Origin: Pseudomonas fluorescens HK44
GTDB taxonomy: Bacteria; Pseudomonadota; Gammaproteobacteria; Pseudomonadales; Pseudomonadaceae
Assembly: GCF_000217955.3 (NCBI RefSeq)
Contig: NZ_AFOY02000008.1
Span: forward strand, 62,001 to 126,000
DNA length: 64,000 nt
Direction: 5' to 3'
This document shows, piece after piece, positions 47,456 to 55,773 of this stretch. Within the stretch, counting starts at the first letter, position 1. The number at the start of each line of letters is the position of its first letter. Both the position numbers and the translations under genes were made by a program. The notes beneath the pieces are model-generated. The model was not told the origin of the DNA, ran no database searches, and saw nothing but the letters and a program-made list of their open reading frames with translations.

Positions 47456-48648
47456 TGGGCGTCTCCGATAATCAGGCTGACGTTGTTGCCACCAAAGGCA
47501 AAGGAGTTACTCATCAGGCAACGTGCAGTGCTTTGTTCCAGGCGATCAGCGGCGGTCACAAAACTCAGCGCTGGCAGCTGCGGGTCGGGCTGGGCGTCCC
47601 AGACCTGCGGTGGCAGCGCGTGTCGGGTGTTTTCGCGGCTCAGGCTCAACCAGCAGAACGCCGCTTCCAGCGCCCCGGCCGCGCCGAGGGTGTGGCCCGT
47701 CATGGGTTTGGTCGACGAGCAGGGCACGCCTGCCGGGAACAGGCTGTTGACCGCCAGGCTTTCCATGGCGTCGTTGTGTTGGGTGGCGGTGCCGTGCAGG
47801 TTCAGGTAGTTGATCCGCTCAGGCGCTAAACCGGCGCTGTGCAGGGCCTTGTTCATCGCTTGCAGGGCACCGCGCCCGCTGGGTTCCGGGGCGGAAATAT
47901 GGTGCGCGTCGGAGCTGGCACCGCTGCCCAGCAGGGCAATCGGTTGGCTGCCGCCGAGGTGTTTACTCATCAAGAACAGTACCGCCGCTTCACCTATGTT
48001 GATGCCGTTGCGATTGACCGAGAACGGATTGCAGCGCTGCTCGGAGACTGCATCCAGCGCCGAAAAACCGTTAAGGGTCAGTTTGCACAGACTGTCGACG
48101 CCGCCGCACAGCACGGCATCACACACACCGAGGTCGAGCAAGCGCCGGGCACTCAACAAGGCGCGGGCGCTGGAGGTGCAGGCCGTGGAAATCACGTAGG
48201 CCGGACCGCTCAGTTGCAGCCAGTCGGCGAGGAAATTCGCCGGGGCGCCAAGTTCCTGTTGCTGGTAGTCGTAGCCAGGCGGGAACTGACCGTTGCGGAT
48301 GTACTGGGCAATCCCGCGACTGGCTTCGTCGATGCCCGAGGTGCTGGTGCCCAGGACGATGCCGATGCGTCCACGGCCATAGGTTTGAATGGCCTGTTCG
48401 ATGTCCTCGCGGATTTGCAGCGCGGCGTCCATCAGCAACTGATTGTTGCGGGTGTTGTGCTGGTTCAATGTAGCCGGGATCGCGGGTAACTCACCGTGTA
48501 CCGCCGCCACCGGCAGCGAACGCTCAGGTACCCAACCGGCCTGGACGCGCATTCCCGAGCAGTCGCCGGCAAACAGCTTGCGGGCCACTTCGTGTTTGTT
48601 GCGGCCCAGGCTGCAGATCAGCCCGAGGGCGTTCAGGTAGGCCGTCAT
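47452..48648 (-). CDS. apeO: beta-ketoacyl-ACP synthase, ApeO-type (partner of the chain-length factor)
   Basis: This is a 398-residue KS with Cys in STACTSSARALLSA, His in LHGTATQHNDA and GHTLGAAGA. It is expected to pair with the catalytically reduced chain-length factor encoded at 62522, forming the main polyene synthase. The start at 48648 (MTAYLNALG) overlaps the upstream stop (ATGA); the longer frame is rejected. Confidence 0.87.
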   Translation of the reverse strand: MTAYLNALGLICSLGRNKHEVARKLFAGDCSGMRVQAGWVPERSLPVAAVHGELPAIPATLNQHNTRNNQLLMDAALQIREDIEQAIQTYGRGRIGIVLGTSTSGIDEASRGIAQYIRNGQFPPGYDYQQQELGAPANFLADWLQLSGPAYVISTACTSSARALLSARRLLDLGVCDAVLCGGVDSLCKLTLNGFSALDAVSEQRCNPFSVNRNGINIGEAAVLFLMSKHLGGSQPIALLGSGASSDAHHISAPEPSGRGALQAMNKALHSAGLAPERINYLNLHGTATQHNDAMESLAVNSLFPAGVPCSSTKPMTGHTLGAAGALEAAFCWLSLSRENTRHALPPQVWDAQPDPQLPALSFVTAADRLEQSTARCLMSNSFAFGGNNVSLIIGDAQ

Positions 48649-49130
48649 GGTGCGGTCTCGGCGGTCAGCGGGGTAACGTGATAGTTCAGCTGTTCGGGCA
48701 GCGTCAGCACAAAGTCCGACGGGGTTCGGTACAGCACCTGCCAATGCGGTGTCAGCGAGCGTAAAGCGGCATGACGCCGGGCAGCAGGATAATTATTGAG
48801 CAACTCGGCCTCCGGTGTCAGGGCGAACAACAACGCTGCAAACAACTGGCGCGCTTCCGGGTTGGGCGGCAGCAAGCCGTCGGCCTGCCACTGGTTGTCG
48901 ACCAGGCGCTGGCGAGCCACAGGAATGCCCAGAGGGTCCATCAACGACCAGCGAATACCCGCACCTTCGCGCTGGATCACCAGCAACCAGTCCTGGCGCT
49001 GATCGGCCCGTTGCCGCTCGACATGCAATTGCAGCGGCAAGGCCAGTGTCGGGTTGCGCTCGGGCAGCGGCGGCTGGCTGGCGCAAGCGCTCAGCAGCAA
49101 GGCACAGCACACAAGCAGGAGGCGAATCAT
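48645..49130 (-). CDS. DUF3261 lipoprotein, ApeN-type
   Basis: This is a 161-residue lipoprotein. The signal peptide ends in the lipobox LSAC at about residue 16. The rest is a DUF3261 domain, found regularly in APE and related pigment clusters and probably involved in moving the product to the outer membrane. It overlaps the methyltransferase stop (TAATG). Confidence 0.82.
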   Translation of the reverse strand: MIRLLLVCCALLLSACASQPPLPERNPTLALPLQLHVERQRADQRQDWLLVIQREGAGIRWSLMDPLGIPVARQRLVDNQWQADGLLPPNPEARQLFAALLFALTPEAELLNNYPAARRHAALRSLTPHWQVLYRTPSDFVLTLPEQLNYHVTPLTAETAP

Positions 49131-49870
49131 TAGCGCTTACCTTCGAGCGGTTTACGGGCAACCACGTTGACCAGGGTTTCTTCCCGTTGGCCAAACGGTT
49201 TTGGGCGGCGCAGTCCAAAGCGTTCGAGCAGACCGAAATCCTTCGCGCGACTCCACCACAGATAAGGGTAGGACACGTTTTGCGGGCCGAATTCAAAACC
49301 CTGCTGGCGAATCATCTGCAAATAACCGTCGGCGCTCTTTTGCACGTGCATCGGGTGGCGGAACAACCAGCGAATTACCCAGGTGTCGATGTAGGCTTCG
49401 GTGGACTCGGCAAACATCAAATAGCCGCCCGGCTTGAGCACCCGATAGAACTCGGCGAGGGCTCGTTCCTGCTCCACCAGGTGGTGGAAGGTCTGGTGGC
49501 AGAACAGCAAATCGACGCTGGCGTCCGGCACGGTGAGGGCCGCGCAATCGCTGCCGATCAGTTCGACGTCGATGTTCTGGCGCTGCGCCTCTTCGCCGCT
49601 GAGCATCAGGCTGTGCGGGTCGGCGTCGAGGCCAATCAGCCGTTGCGGGGCAAACACCTGATGCAGGTACTGGAACGACTTGCCCTGACCGCAACCGGCA
49701 TCCAGCAGCACCGGATCGCTGGGCAGTGCTTCGCTGAACAAGCTGCGCAGGTCTTTGATTGCTACTCGCAGCACGTGGTGCTGCCAGGTGAAGCTGCGCA
49801 GAAACCAGAGCCCAAAGCGGGTTTCTTCGACATAACTGTCGCTGAGGTACTGTTGTTCGGTGTCACTCAC
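49130..49870 (-). CDS. class I SAM-dependent methyltransferase (GTG start)
   Basis: This is a 246-residue cytosolic methyltransferase with motif I LLDAGCGQGKSFQYL and the acidic motif GLDADPHS. It probably O- or C-methylates the aryl head group of the polyene, as described for some APEs. The GTG at 49870 overlaps the preceding stop as GTGA. Confidence 0.82.
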   Translation of the reverse strand: MSDTEQQYLSDSYVEETRFGLWFLRSFTWQHHVLRVAIKDLRSLFSEALPSDPVLLDAGCGQGKSFQYLHQVFAPQRLIGLDADPHSLMLSGEEAQRQNIDVELIGSDCAALTVPDASVDLLFCHQTFHHLVEQERALAEFYRVLKPGGYLMFAESTEAYIDTWVIRWLFRHPMHVQKSADGYLQMIRQQGFEFGPQNVSYPYLWWSRAKDFGLLERFGLRRPKPFGQREETLVNVVARKPLEGKR

Positions 49871-51114
49871 GATGCATCACCCGCACAAATCTCCGAGAGC
49901 ATGCGCAGCCGACGCTTGGGCTCGCTGACGAACGGGTTGCGTTCGTCCCAGGCGTAGCCGGCGAGGATTGCGCTGATCATGCGACGGATCTCCGGAGCGC
50001 TGCCAGGGTGGTAGATCACATCCTGGAAGGTCCCGGCGTACCAGCCTTCGACGTAGCAGCGGAAGGTGTCGACACCGCGCTTCAGTGGCACGGCAAACTC
50101 GCGTTGCCAGTCCACGGTTTCGCCTTGCAGTTGGCGATGCAGAACGCCGGCGGCCATGCTCGCCGAACGCATGGCGATGGTCACACCGGAGGAAAATACC
50201 GGATCGAGGAATTCTGCGGCGTTGCCGAGCAAGGCGAAGCCTGGGCCGTGCAAGGTTTTGACGTTGGCCGAGTAGCCGCCGATGGTCCGCGCGGGCGTGT
50301 CCCAATGGGCGCTTTTCAGCACCTTGGCCAAGCTCGGGGTTTCGGCGATGAAGCCGCGCAGGCAGGCGTCAAGATCGTCGCCGCGACCTTCGAAGTGCTC
50401 GGCTGCGGCAACCACGCCCACCGAGCAGCGACCCAGGCTGAACGGGATGGTCCAGAACCAGATGTCGCGCTGGGTCGGGTGGGTGGTGATGAGGATCTTT
50501 TCACGGTCGAAGTGCGGGCCGTCGATGTGGTCTTCGACGTGGGTGAACACCGCTTGGCGCAGCGGGAAGTTCGACGGTGCTTCAAGGTCGAGCAGGCGCG
50601 GCAAAACGCGGCCGTAGCCGCTGGCATCGAGCACGAAGTCGGCTTCCAGACGGTATTCGCTGCCGTCTTCACGGCGAGCGCTGAGCTGGGGTTTCGCCCG
50701 CTCGAAGTCGGCACTGATGATCGTCTCGCCGTAACGGATTTCCACCCCTTGCAGCGCTGCCTGATCGGCCAGCAGTTTGTCGAAGTCAGCGCGCTGGACC
50801 TGGAAGGTGGTCGGCTTGCCGTTGCTGAAGGTGTCGCCGAAATCGAAGGTGCTATAGCGCTCGCCCCAGGCGAATGCCGCGCCGTTTTTCAGCTGAAAAC
50901 CGGCCGCTTGTACCGCTTCAAGCATGCCGGCTTCTTCGACGAAATCCAGGCAGTGCGAGAGCAGGCTTTCGCCGATGGAAAACCGCGGAAAGTGCTGACG
51001 TTCAATGATCAGCACGTCATGGCCGTTACGCTTGAGCAGCGCGGCGGCGATGGCGCCCGATGGGCCGGCACCGATAACGATGACCTGGCGACGTTCCGTA
51101 TCAACTGTTGGCAC
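49867..51114 (-). CDS. FAD-dependent oxidoreductase of the flavin-halogenase family
   Basis: This is a 415-residue flavoprotein. It has the Rossmann motif GAGPSG (residues 15-20), then GES, then GFQLKNGAAFAWG with Lys76 at the position of the halogenase catalytic lysine. WFWTIP at residues 219-224 fits the WxWxIP halogenase signature. It may halogenate the phenolic head, as brominases do in xanthomonadin pathways, or act as a related hydroxylase or reductase. The GTG at 51114 has GGAG five bases upstream; a longer frame is rejected. Confidence 0.8.
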   Translation of the reverse strand: MPTVDTERRQVIVIGAGPSGAIAAALLKRNGHDVLIIERQHFPRFSIGESLLSHCLDFVEEAGMLEAVQAAGFQLKNGAAFAWGERYSTFDFGDTFSNGKPTTFQVQRADFDKLLADQAALQGVEIRYGETIISADFERAKPQLSARREDGSEYRLEADFVLDASGYGRVLPRLLDLEAPSNFPLRQAVFTHVEDHIDGPHFDREKILITTHPTQRDIWFWTIPFSLGRCSVGVVAAAEHFEGRGDDLDACLRGFIAETPSLAKVLKSAHWDTPARTIGGYSANVKTLHGPGFALLGNAAEFLDPVFSSGVTIAMRSASMAAGVLHRQLQGETVDWQREFAVPLKRGVDTFRCYVEGWYAGTFQDVIYHPGSAPEIRRMISAILAGYAWDERNPFVSEPKRRLRMLSEICAGDAS

Positions 51115-52261
51115 TGGAGCTCCTTGCCGGGGCGGCGACCTGTAAGGGGAGGCGGTGCACACCGGCGAGTGCCGGCAGCAGTGTTGCGATCAAACCCATC
51201 AGCATCAGTGCGAAGTACAGCGCGGAGCTGATCAGCTGTTGTTGCAGCAGCAGGTTGAGAAAGACGATCTCGCTCAAGCCGCGAATGTTCAACAGCAGAC
51301 TTTCGCGCCAGCGGCTGGCGCCGACAAACGATGCGCCGGCCCAACCGAGGCCGAGCCAGTTACCCAGCAGTTTGCTGGCGATGGGAAACACCAGCAGCGC
51401 GCCGAGCTGCGCCCAGCTTAGGCTGCCCATGGCGCTGTGCACATTGATCTGCACGATGCCGAAGGTCAGGATCAGCGGGATTGCGATGCCGTTCTGCAAG
51501 CGACTCATCCAGGCCGCCGGTAACGGTAGCACCAGCGGTAGTTTGAGGGCAGCCATGCACAACAGATAACCGATGCCGAAAATCAGCGCATTGAGTTTGA
51601 AGTGTTCCGCCACCACCAGCAGCGCGAAGAAGCCCAGGCTGTGCAGCAGCGGCTGACGCAACCCGAGCACACGCAGCAGCAACGGCAGGCAGGCACCGGC
51701 CAGCGGCAGCAACAGGCTGCTCAGGTGCAGGCTGCCTTGGGCGAAAGCGAACAGGCTCCAGCAGGTCAGGTCGATGAGGATTGCGGTTTGCACCAGTCGG
51801 CGGGTCGCGGTGGGTGGGTAGTTGATGTGCCGCAGGTACAGATACAGCACCGGGATCGCCGTGATCGCGAACAACAGGCCGACTGCCAGCGAGCTCAACC
51901 ACGGTTGATCCGGCAGCAACCAAATGGCCGTCGTCAGTCCACAGGCGAATGGAATGCCGAAACTCGGCAAGGCGATTTTCAGGCTCTGGCGATCCAGCTT
52001 CAGGTCGATCACGTCGCTGAGGATATGCCCCAGCAACAGCGCGAAACTCAGGCTGTAGAGGTTTTTCAGCCAGCCTGGCGAGACCAGTTCGGCACCGCTC
52101 AATTGCCAGTACGGTTCAACCCAGAAATACATCAACAGCGGCAGGCCGAAGGTCGCCAGCAGCAACTGGCTGACAATCGGGATCAAGCCAAAATGACGCC
52201 CGACACGCGTCGCCACGGCGAACAGCGCCAAGGCCAGCAGCCAGAACAGCCCGGTCATCAT
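51101..52261 (-). CDS. cation:proton antiporter-like membrane protein
   Basis: This is a 386-residue inner-membrane protein with about 11-12 predicted helices. It resembles the CPA2/Kef sodium-proton antiporter fold in repeat layout and in helices such as GLFWLLALALFAVATRVG and ALLLGHILSDVIDL, but clear ion-binding residues could not be pinned down. The ATG at 52261 overlaps the MMPL stop (ATGA). It may energise export or maintain ion balance for pigment transport. That is an inference from position. Confidence 0.6.
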   Translation of the reverse strand: MMTGLFWLLALALFAVATRVGRHFGLIPIVSQLLLATFGLPLLMYFWVEPYWQLSGAELVSPGWLKNLYSLSFALLLGHILSDVIDLKLDRQSLKIALPSFGIPFACGLTTAIWLLPDQPWLSSLAVGLLFAITAIPVLYLYLRHINYPPTATRRLVQTAILIDLTCWSLFAFAQGSLHLSSLLLPLAGACLPLLLRVLGLRQPLLHSLGFFALLVVAEHFKLNALIFGIGYLLCMAALKLPLVLPLPAAWMSRLQNGIAIPLILTFGIVQINVHSAMGSLSWAQLGALLVFPIASKLLGNWLGLGWAGASFVGASRWRESLLLNIRGLSEIVFLNLLLQQQLISSALYFALMLMGLIATLLPALAGVHRLPLQVAAPARSSSANS

Positions 52262-54597
52262 GCTGCCGGCTCCGCAACGGGCGCGGTATGCGCCGAAGGT
52301 CTGGCCCACGGCGCGAGGATGAAACTGAAGGCCAGCCCGAGGCTCACCGAAAGGCCGAAGTTGCTCACCGCCGGGGTGCTGGAAATCGCCAGCAGACCAA
52401 ACGACAGCCATGTGGTCGCCGCCGCCAGCAGCGTTCCCAACAGGCTCACGGCGGCACCACCGATCTGCTCGCGCATGAGGATCGCGTAATCGACACTGAT
52501 GGCTGTCACCAGCAGCAGCCCGAACACGCTGAACAGCGTCAGCGGCTGCCCCAGCCAGCCGAGGCTGGCCAGGCTGCACAAGGCCGCCAATAACGGCAGC
52601 GCGACGAGCCGCAGGGCGCCGCCAAAACCGAAGGGCAGAATCAGCAGCAACACAATCAATGCGCAGGACATCAGTTTCAGTTCAGCCGCGCTGATCTGGG
52701 TGGCGGCGAAGACCTTGTTCAGGTCGTCCAGACGATCCACCAGCTGCACACCCGGCAAGTCCAGCGCTTGCACCCGCAGCAGCGCGGTATCGTTCAAGCC
52801 TTGCAGGCTGACCATCGCCGCCACGCCGTCATCCGAGGCGCCCAGCCATAGCGGGCGCCATGGCTCGGCCAAGGGCCCGACCAGCGCCGCGTCGATGTCT
52901 TCGACCGGCAAGGCCTGCAACTGCGTCAGTTCGGCTTGCAGTGCGGTGGCCGGGATACCGAGGTCGAGCAACGGTTGCCAGAATGCCGGGAGTTTATTCA
53001 GCGCTTCGCGAGCCTGTTGCTGTTCGGAAGGCAGGCTGACCAGCTGACTCAGTGCCAGGTAGCCTTTGAGCTTGTCCAGATTGACCAACTGATCCAGTCG
53101 GTCGCTGAGGGCTTTCTGGCGCTCGAGCAGTTGCTGCTGGTTGGCCGCGCGCACCAGGAAGAACTGGCTGGTGGGTTGATAGCCGGTGATCCGCGCAATG
53201 GTCTGCGCTTCGTTCATCAATTGCGGCGGCGCACTGACCCACTGACGGATGTCGTTTTTCGTGGTCAGGTGCCACAGGCCACCGGCACAAAAGGCCAGGA
53301 CCAACACCAGCAGGACCGAACTGCGGACCCGTTTGAGCAGCGCTGCACGCACGTTCACCAAAAACTCGGCAACTCGCAGTGGCCACCGTGCGGGCCGCAG
53401 GTCCGTACCCTTGAGCAGAGCGGGCAGCAGGCACACCGCTGACAGGTAGGCGCCGAGCAGACCGGCGGCAGAGAACACGGCAATCTGGGTCAGCGCCGGG
53501 AACGGTGTCCAGGCCAGTGCCAGATAACCGATGCAACTGGTGGCCAGGCTCAGGGTCAGCCCCGGCAAGGTCACGCGCAGTGCAGGCCAGCTGTGCCAGG
53601 GCTTCAGGCTCCAGCTTTTGGACAGGTAATGCAACGGATAGTCGACCGCAACGCCGATCAGGCTCGACCCCAGCACCAGGGTTATCACGTGCATATGACC
53701 AAACAGTGCGACGCAGGCCACCGCACCAAACAGCATGCCGACCAACACGGGGATGAAGGCCAGCAACACGCGGAATCTGCGGAACGCCAGCAACAGCAGC
53801 AACAGGATGCCGACGGTTGCACCACCGCCGACCCAGGTAATTTCGCGGGTCGCTTGCTGTTGACCGTTGGCGGCGTACAGCAGGCCACTGGCAGCGAGTA
53901 GTTGCACGTCAGCCTGCGCGGCTTCTTCGCGGCTGTGCTTGAGCAGCTCGGCGACTTTCAGCGGCAGCTGCATGTCGAACGCGTTACCGCTGGTGCGGGC
54001 TCGCAGCATGACCCAGCTTTTGCCGTCGGCGTCGGCGACCAATGTGCCACTGCCAATGTCCAGTTGCACTGAACCGTGCTGCGGCTGGCTGTTTTGAATG
54101 CGCCCGGTCAGGCCCAGCCAGTCATCCTGGCTCGGCACCAGGCTGAAACCGGTAAAGGGGTCGAACAGCGCTTGCACGCGCTGCTGGATGAAGGCTTGCG
54201 GTTGTTCGATCAGTTGTTGCCGATCGGCGGCCGAGAGCATTGCCAACCGACCTTGCAACAGTTGCGTGCGCAGCGCCGGCAAGTCGGCTTGCAGGTTCCA
54301 TTGGACCTTTTCGAACACGCCGCTGGCCAGCCATTGCTCGCCGAGTTTTTGCGTCATGGCGATGGCTTGCTGGCGATCGGCGTGGCCGACCAGCACCAGC
54401 ATTTCGCGGTTCAGCGGTTCTTGCATGCGCTGCTCGGCCTTGAGCTCCAGCGCATCCGGCGCGGTACCCGGTACCAGATCCATCAGGTTGGCCGACAGCG
54501 GTGCGCCGTCGTGCCATTGCCAGCCGGCGAGTGCGAGCACCGCCAGCAGCAGGGTCAAGAATAGCCGTGGGAGCATCCGTTCACTCGGCAAAGTCAT
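52258..54597 (-). CDS. MMPL/RND-type exporter, ApeM-type
   Basis: This is a 779-residue inner-membrane exporter with two sets of about six helices around two large periplasmic domains. The first set contains GSSLIGVAVDYPLHYLSKS and the second VTAISVDYAILMREQIGG, the paired Asp-Tyr signatures of the family. It should move the aryl polyene lipid towards the LolA-like carrier. The start at 54597 (MTLPSERM) has GGAGC five bases upstream, and it overlaps the LolA gene by 17 bases. Confidence 0.85.
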   Translation of the reverse strand: MTLPSERMLPRLFLTLLLAVLALAGWQWHDGAPLSANLMDLVPGTAPDALELKAEQRMQEPLNREMLVLVGHADRQQAIAMTQKLGEQWLASGVFEKVQWNLQADLPALRTQLLQGRLAMLSAADRQQLIEQPQAFIQQRVQALFDPFTGFSLVPSQDDWLGLTGRIQNSQPQHGSVQLDIGSGTLVADADGKSWVMLRARTSGNAFDMQLPLKVAELLKHSREEAAQADVQLLAASGLLYAANGQQQATREITWVGGGATVGILLLLLLAFRRFRVLLAFIPVLVGMLFGAVACVALFGHMHVITLVLGSSLIGVAVDYPLHYLSKSWSLKPWHSWPALRVTLPGLTLSLATSCIGYLALAWTPFPALTQIAVFSAAGLLGAYLSAVCLLPALLKGTDLRPARWPLRVAEFLVNVRAALLKRVRSSVLLVLVLAFCAGGLWHLTTKNDIRQWVSAPPQLMNEAQTIARITGYQPTSQFFLVRAANQQQLLERQKALSDRLDQLVNLDKLKGYLALSQLVSLPSEQQQAREALNKLPAFWQPLLDLGIPATALQAELTQLQALPVEDIDAALVGPLAEPWRPLWLGASDDGVAAMVSLQGLNDTALLRVQALDLPGVQLVDRLDDLNKVFAATQISAAELKLMSCALIVLLLILPFGFGGALRLVALPLLAALCSLASLGWLGQPLTLFSVFGLLLVTAISVDYAILMREQIGGAAVSLLGTLLAAATTWLSFGLLAISSTPAVSNFGLSVSLGLAFSFILAPWARPSAHTAPVAEPAA

Positions 54598-55351
54598 GTT
54601 GCTCCGCATCGCTCAGTGGGTTGGCGCTGGTGGTGTCCTGCATGCGCAAAACGGTGCTGTCGCCCTGGGTTTCCAGCAACTCGATGCGCTGCACCAGTTC
54701 GCCGCCATCGATGTTGATCTGATTGAACACCTGCTTGAGCAGCATCGAGCGCGGGGTCAGCGTGAGTTTCCAGTGCTGCGCTTCGCCGCTCAGCGACAAT
54801 TCGAAATCCCGTTGCAGGCCGCTGCTGTCACCTTGCAGCACCGCGAGGAAGATGCGGTTCTGCTCGGCCCCGGCACTTTTGCCCGGGAGCATTTGCCAGC
54901 CGCTGCTGTCACGCCGTGCGATGCCCTTGGTGCTGATCCGGTAATCCTGTTGCAGTGGAGTCTTGAGCAACCACAGCAAACCGTGATCCTTGGCCAGTAC
55001 GAACGAGCCCTTGCTGGTCAGCGGTTGCGGCAGGGCACGCAGGTGTTTTTCCTGAATGAAACTGCCGTGGATCACGCTGGGTTTGGCCAGTTGATCGCTC
55101 AGCTGTTGCAGGTCGAACGCGTTAGCCAGCGATGAAAAACCCAGCAGCGCTATCAGTATCACCACAACCTTGTAGCCGCTACGTGTGGCGAGGGAGCTTG
55201 CTCCCGCTGGAGTGCGTAGCGCTCCCCAACCCAGACGACGGCATTCCGTCGGGGGGATCGAGTCGTCAGATTTACGGGTGCTGCGCGCCCGAGCGGGAGC
55301 AAGCTCCCTCGCCACAGGGCAGTCATCAAGTCGATTGGTGCTAAAGGTCAT
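54581..55351 (-). CDS. LolA-like periplasmic carrier, ApeL-type, with an embedded REPIN
   Basis: This is a 256-residue frame. From about residue 50 it reads as a signal peptide (YKVVVILIALLGFSSLANA, cleaved before FDLQQLSDQL) followed by a LolA-like beta-barrel half (GSFIQEKHLRALPQPLTSKG). The first 50 residues after MTFSTNRLDDCP are the in-frame translation of a 133-bp REPIN. The ATG at 55351 overlaps the thioesterase stop (ATGA), as for other genes of the operon, so the REPIN lies inside the coding sequence. A re-initiation codon such as the GTG codons at the start of the signal peptide may be used instead. Confidence 0.8.
   Translation of the reverse strand: MTFSTNRLDDCPVARELAPARARSTRKSDDSIPPTECRRLGWGALRTPAGASSLATRSGYKVVVILIALLGFSSLANAFDLQQLSDQLAKPSVIHGSFIQEKHLRALPQPLTSKGSFVLAKDHGLLWLLKTPLQQDYRISTKGIARRDSSGWQMLPGKSAGAEQNRIFLAVLQGDSSGLQRDFELSLSGEAQHWKLTLTPRSMLLKQVFNQINIDGGELVQRIELLETQGDSTVLRMQDTTSANPLSDAEQHDFAE
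55184..55316. repeat. REPIN (133 bp) inside the LolA-like gene
   Basis: It has the same ends and length as the copies at 2231, 4450 and 7161. It occupies codons 12-56 of the frame that starts at 55351 and interposes about 45 residues before the signal peptide. Confidence 0.9.
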
Positions 55352-55773
55352 GGCAACATCCTCTCGACCGCATCGGTAAACACCTTCGGCGACGCCAGTT
55401 GCATCTCGCGGCTGGCGACGTGCACGGCGACCTGCACCGAGCTGGCGCGGGTCAGGCGTTCACCGGTGGCGAGGTCGCTGATCAGGTAGCTGATCTTCAG
55501 GCGGTTTTCCCATTCCACCAGGCTGGCGCGTACGTTAAGCGTCTGGCCGAACACCGCGCCGCGCACGTAACGCAGTTGCAGGTCGATCACCGGCCACGCG
55601 TAGCCGGATTCCTGCATGGCGGTGTAGTTGTGGCCGAGCTGGTCGAGCAGGGCGCAGCGGGCGACTTCCAGGTACTTCACGTAATGGCCGTGCCAGACCA
55701 CGTTCATCGAATCGACGTCGAAGAACGGCACGAGGATTTGCGTATCGGCGTGAAGCACTCCCTTGCTACGCAT
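55348..55773 (-). CDS. acyl-ACP/CoA thioesterase (4HBT hotdog), ApeK-type
   Basis: This is a 141-residue thioesterase. The 4-hydroxybenzoyl-CoA thioesterase signature FFDVDSMNVVWHGHYVKYLE is visible with the catalytic Asp. It may release the finished polyene or edit stalled chains. The ATG at 55773 has GGAGG six bases upstream and overlaps the lyase gene by eight bases. Confidence 0.85.
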   Translation of the reverse strand: MRSKGVLHADTQILVPFFDVDSMNVVWHGHYVKYLEVARCALLDQLGHNYTAMQESGYAWPVIDLQLRYVRGAVFGQTLNVRASLVEWENRLKISYLISDLATGERLTRASSVQVAVHVASREMQLASPKVFTDAVERMLP

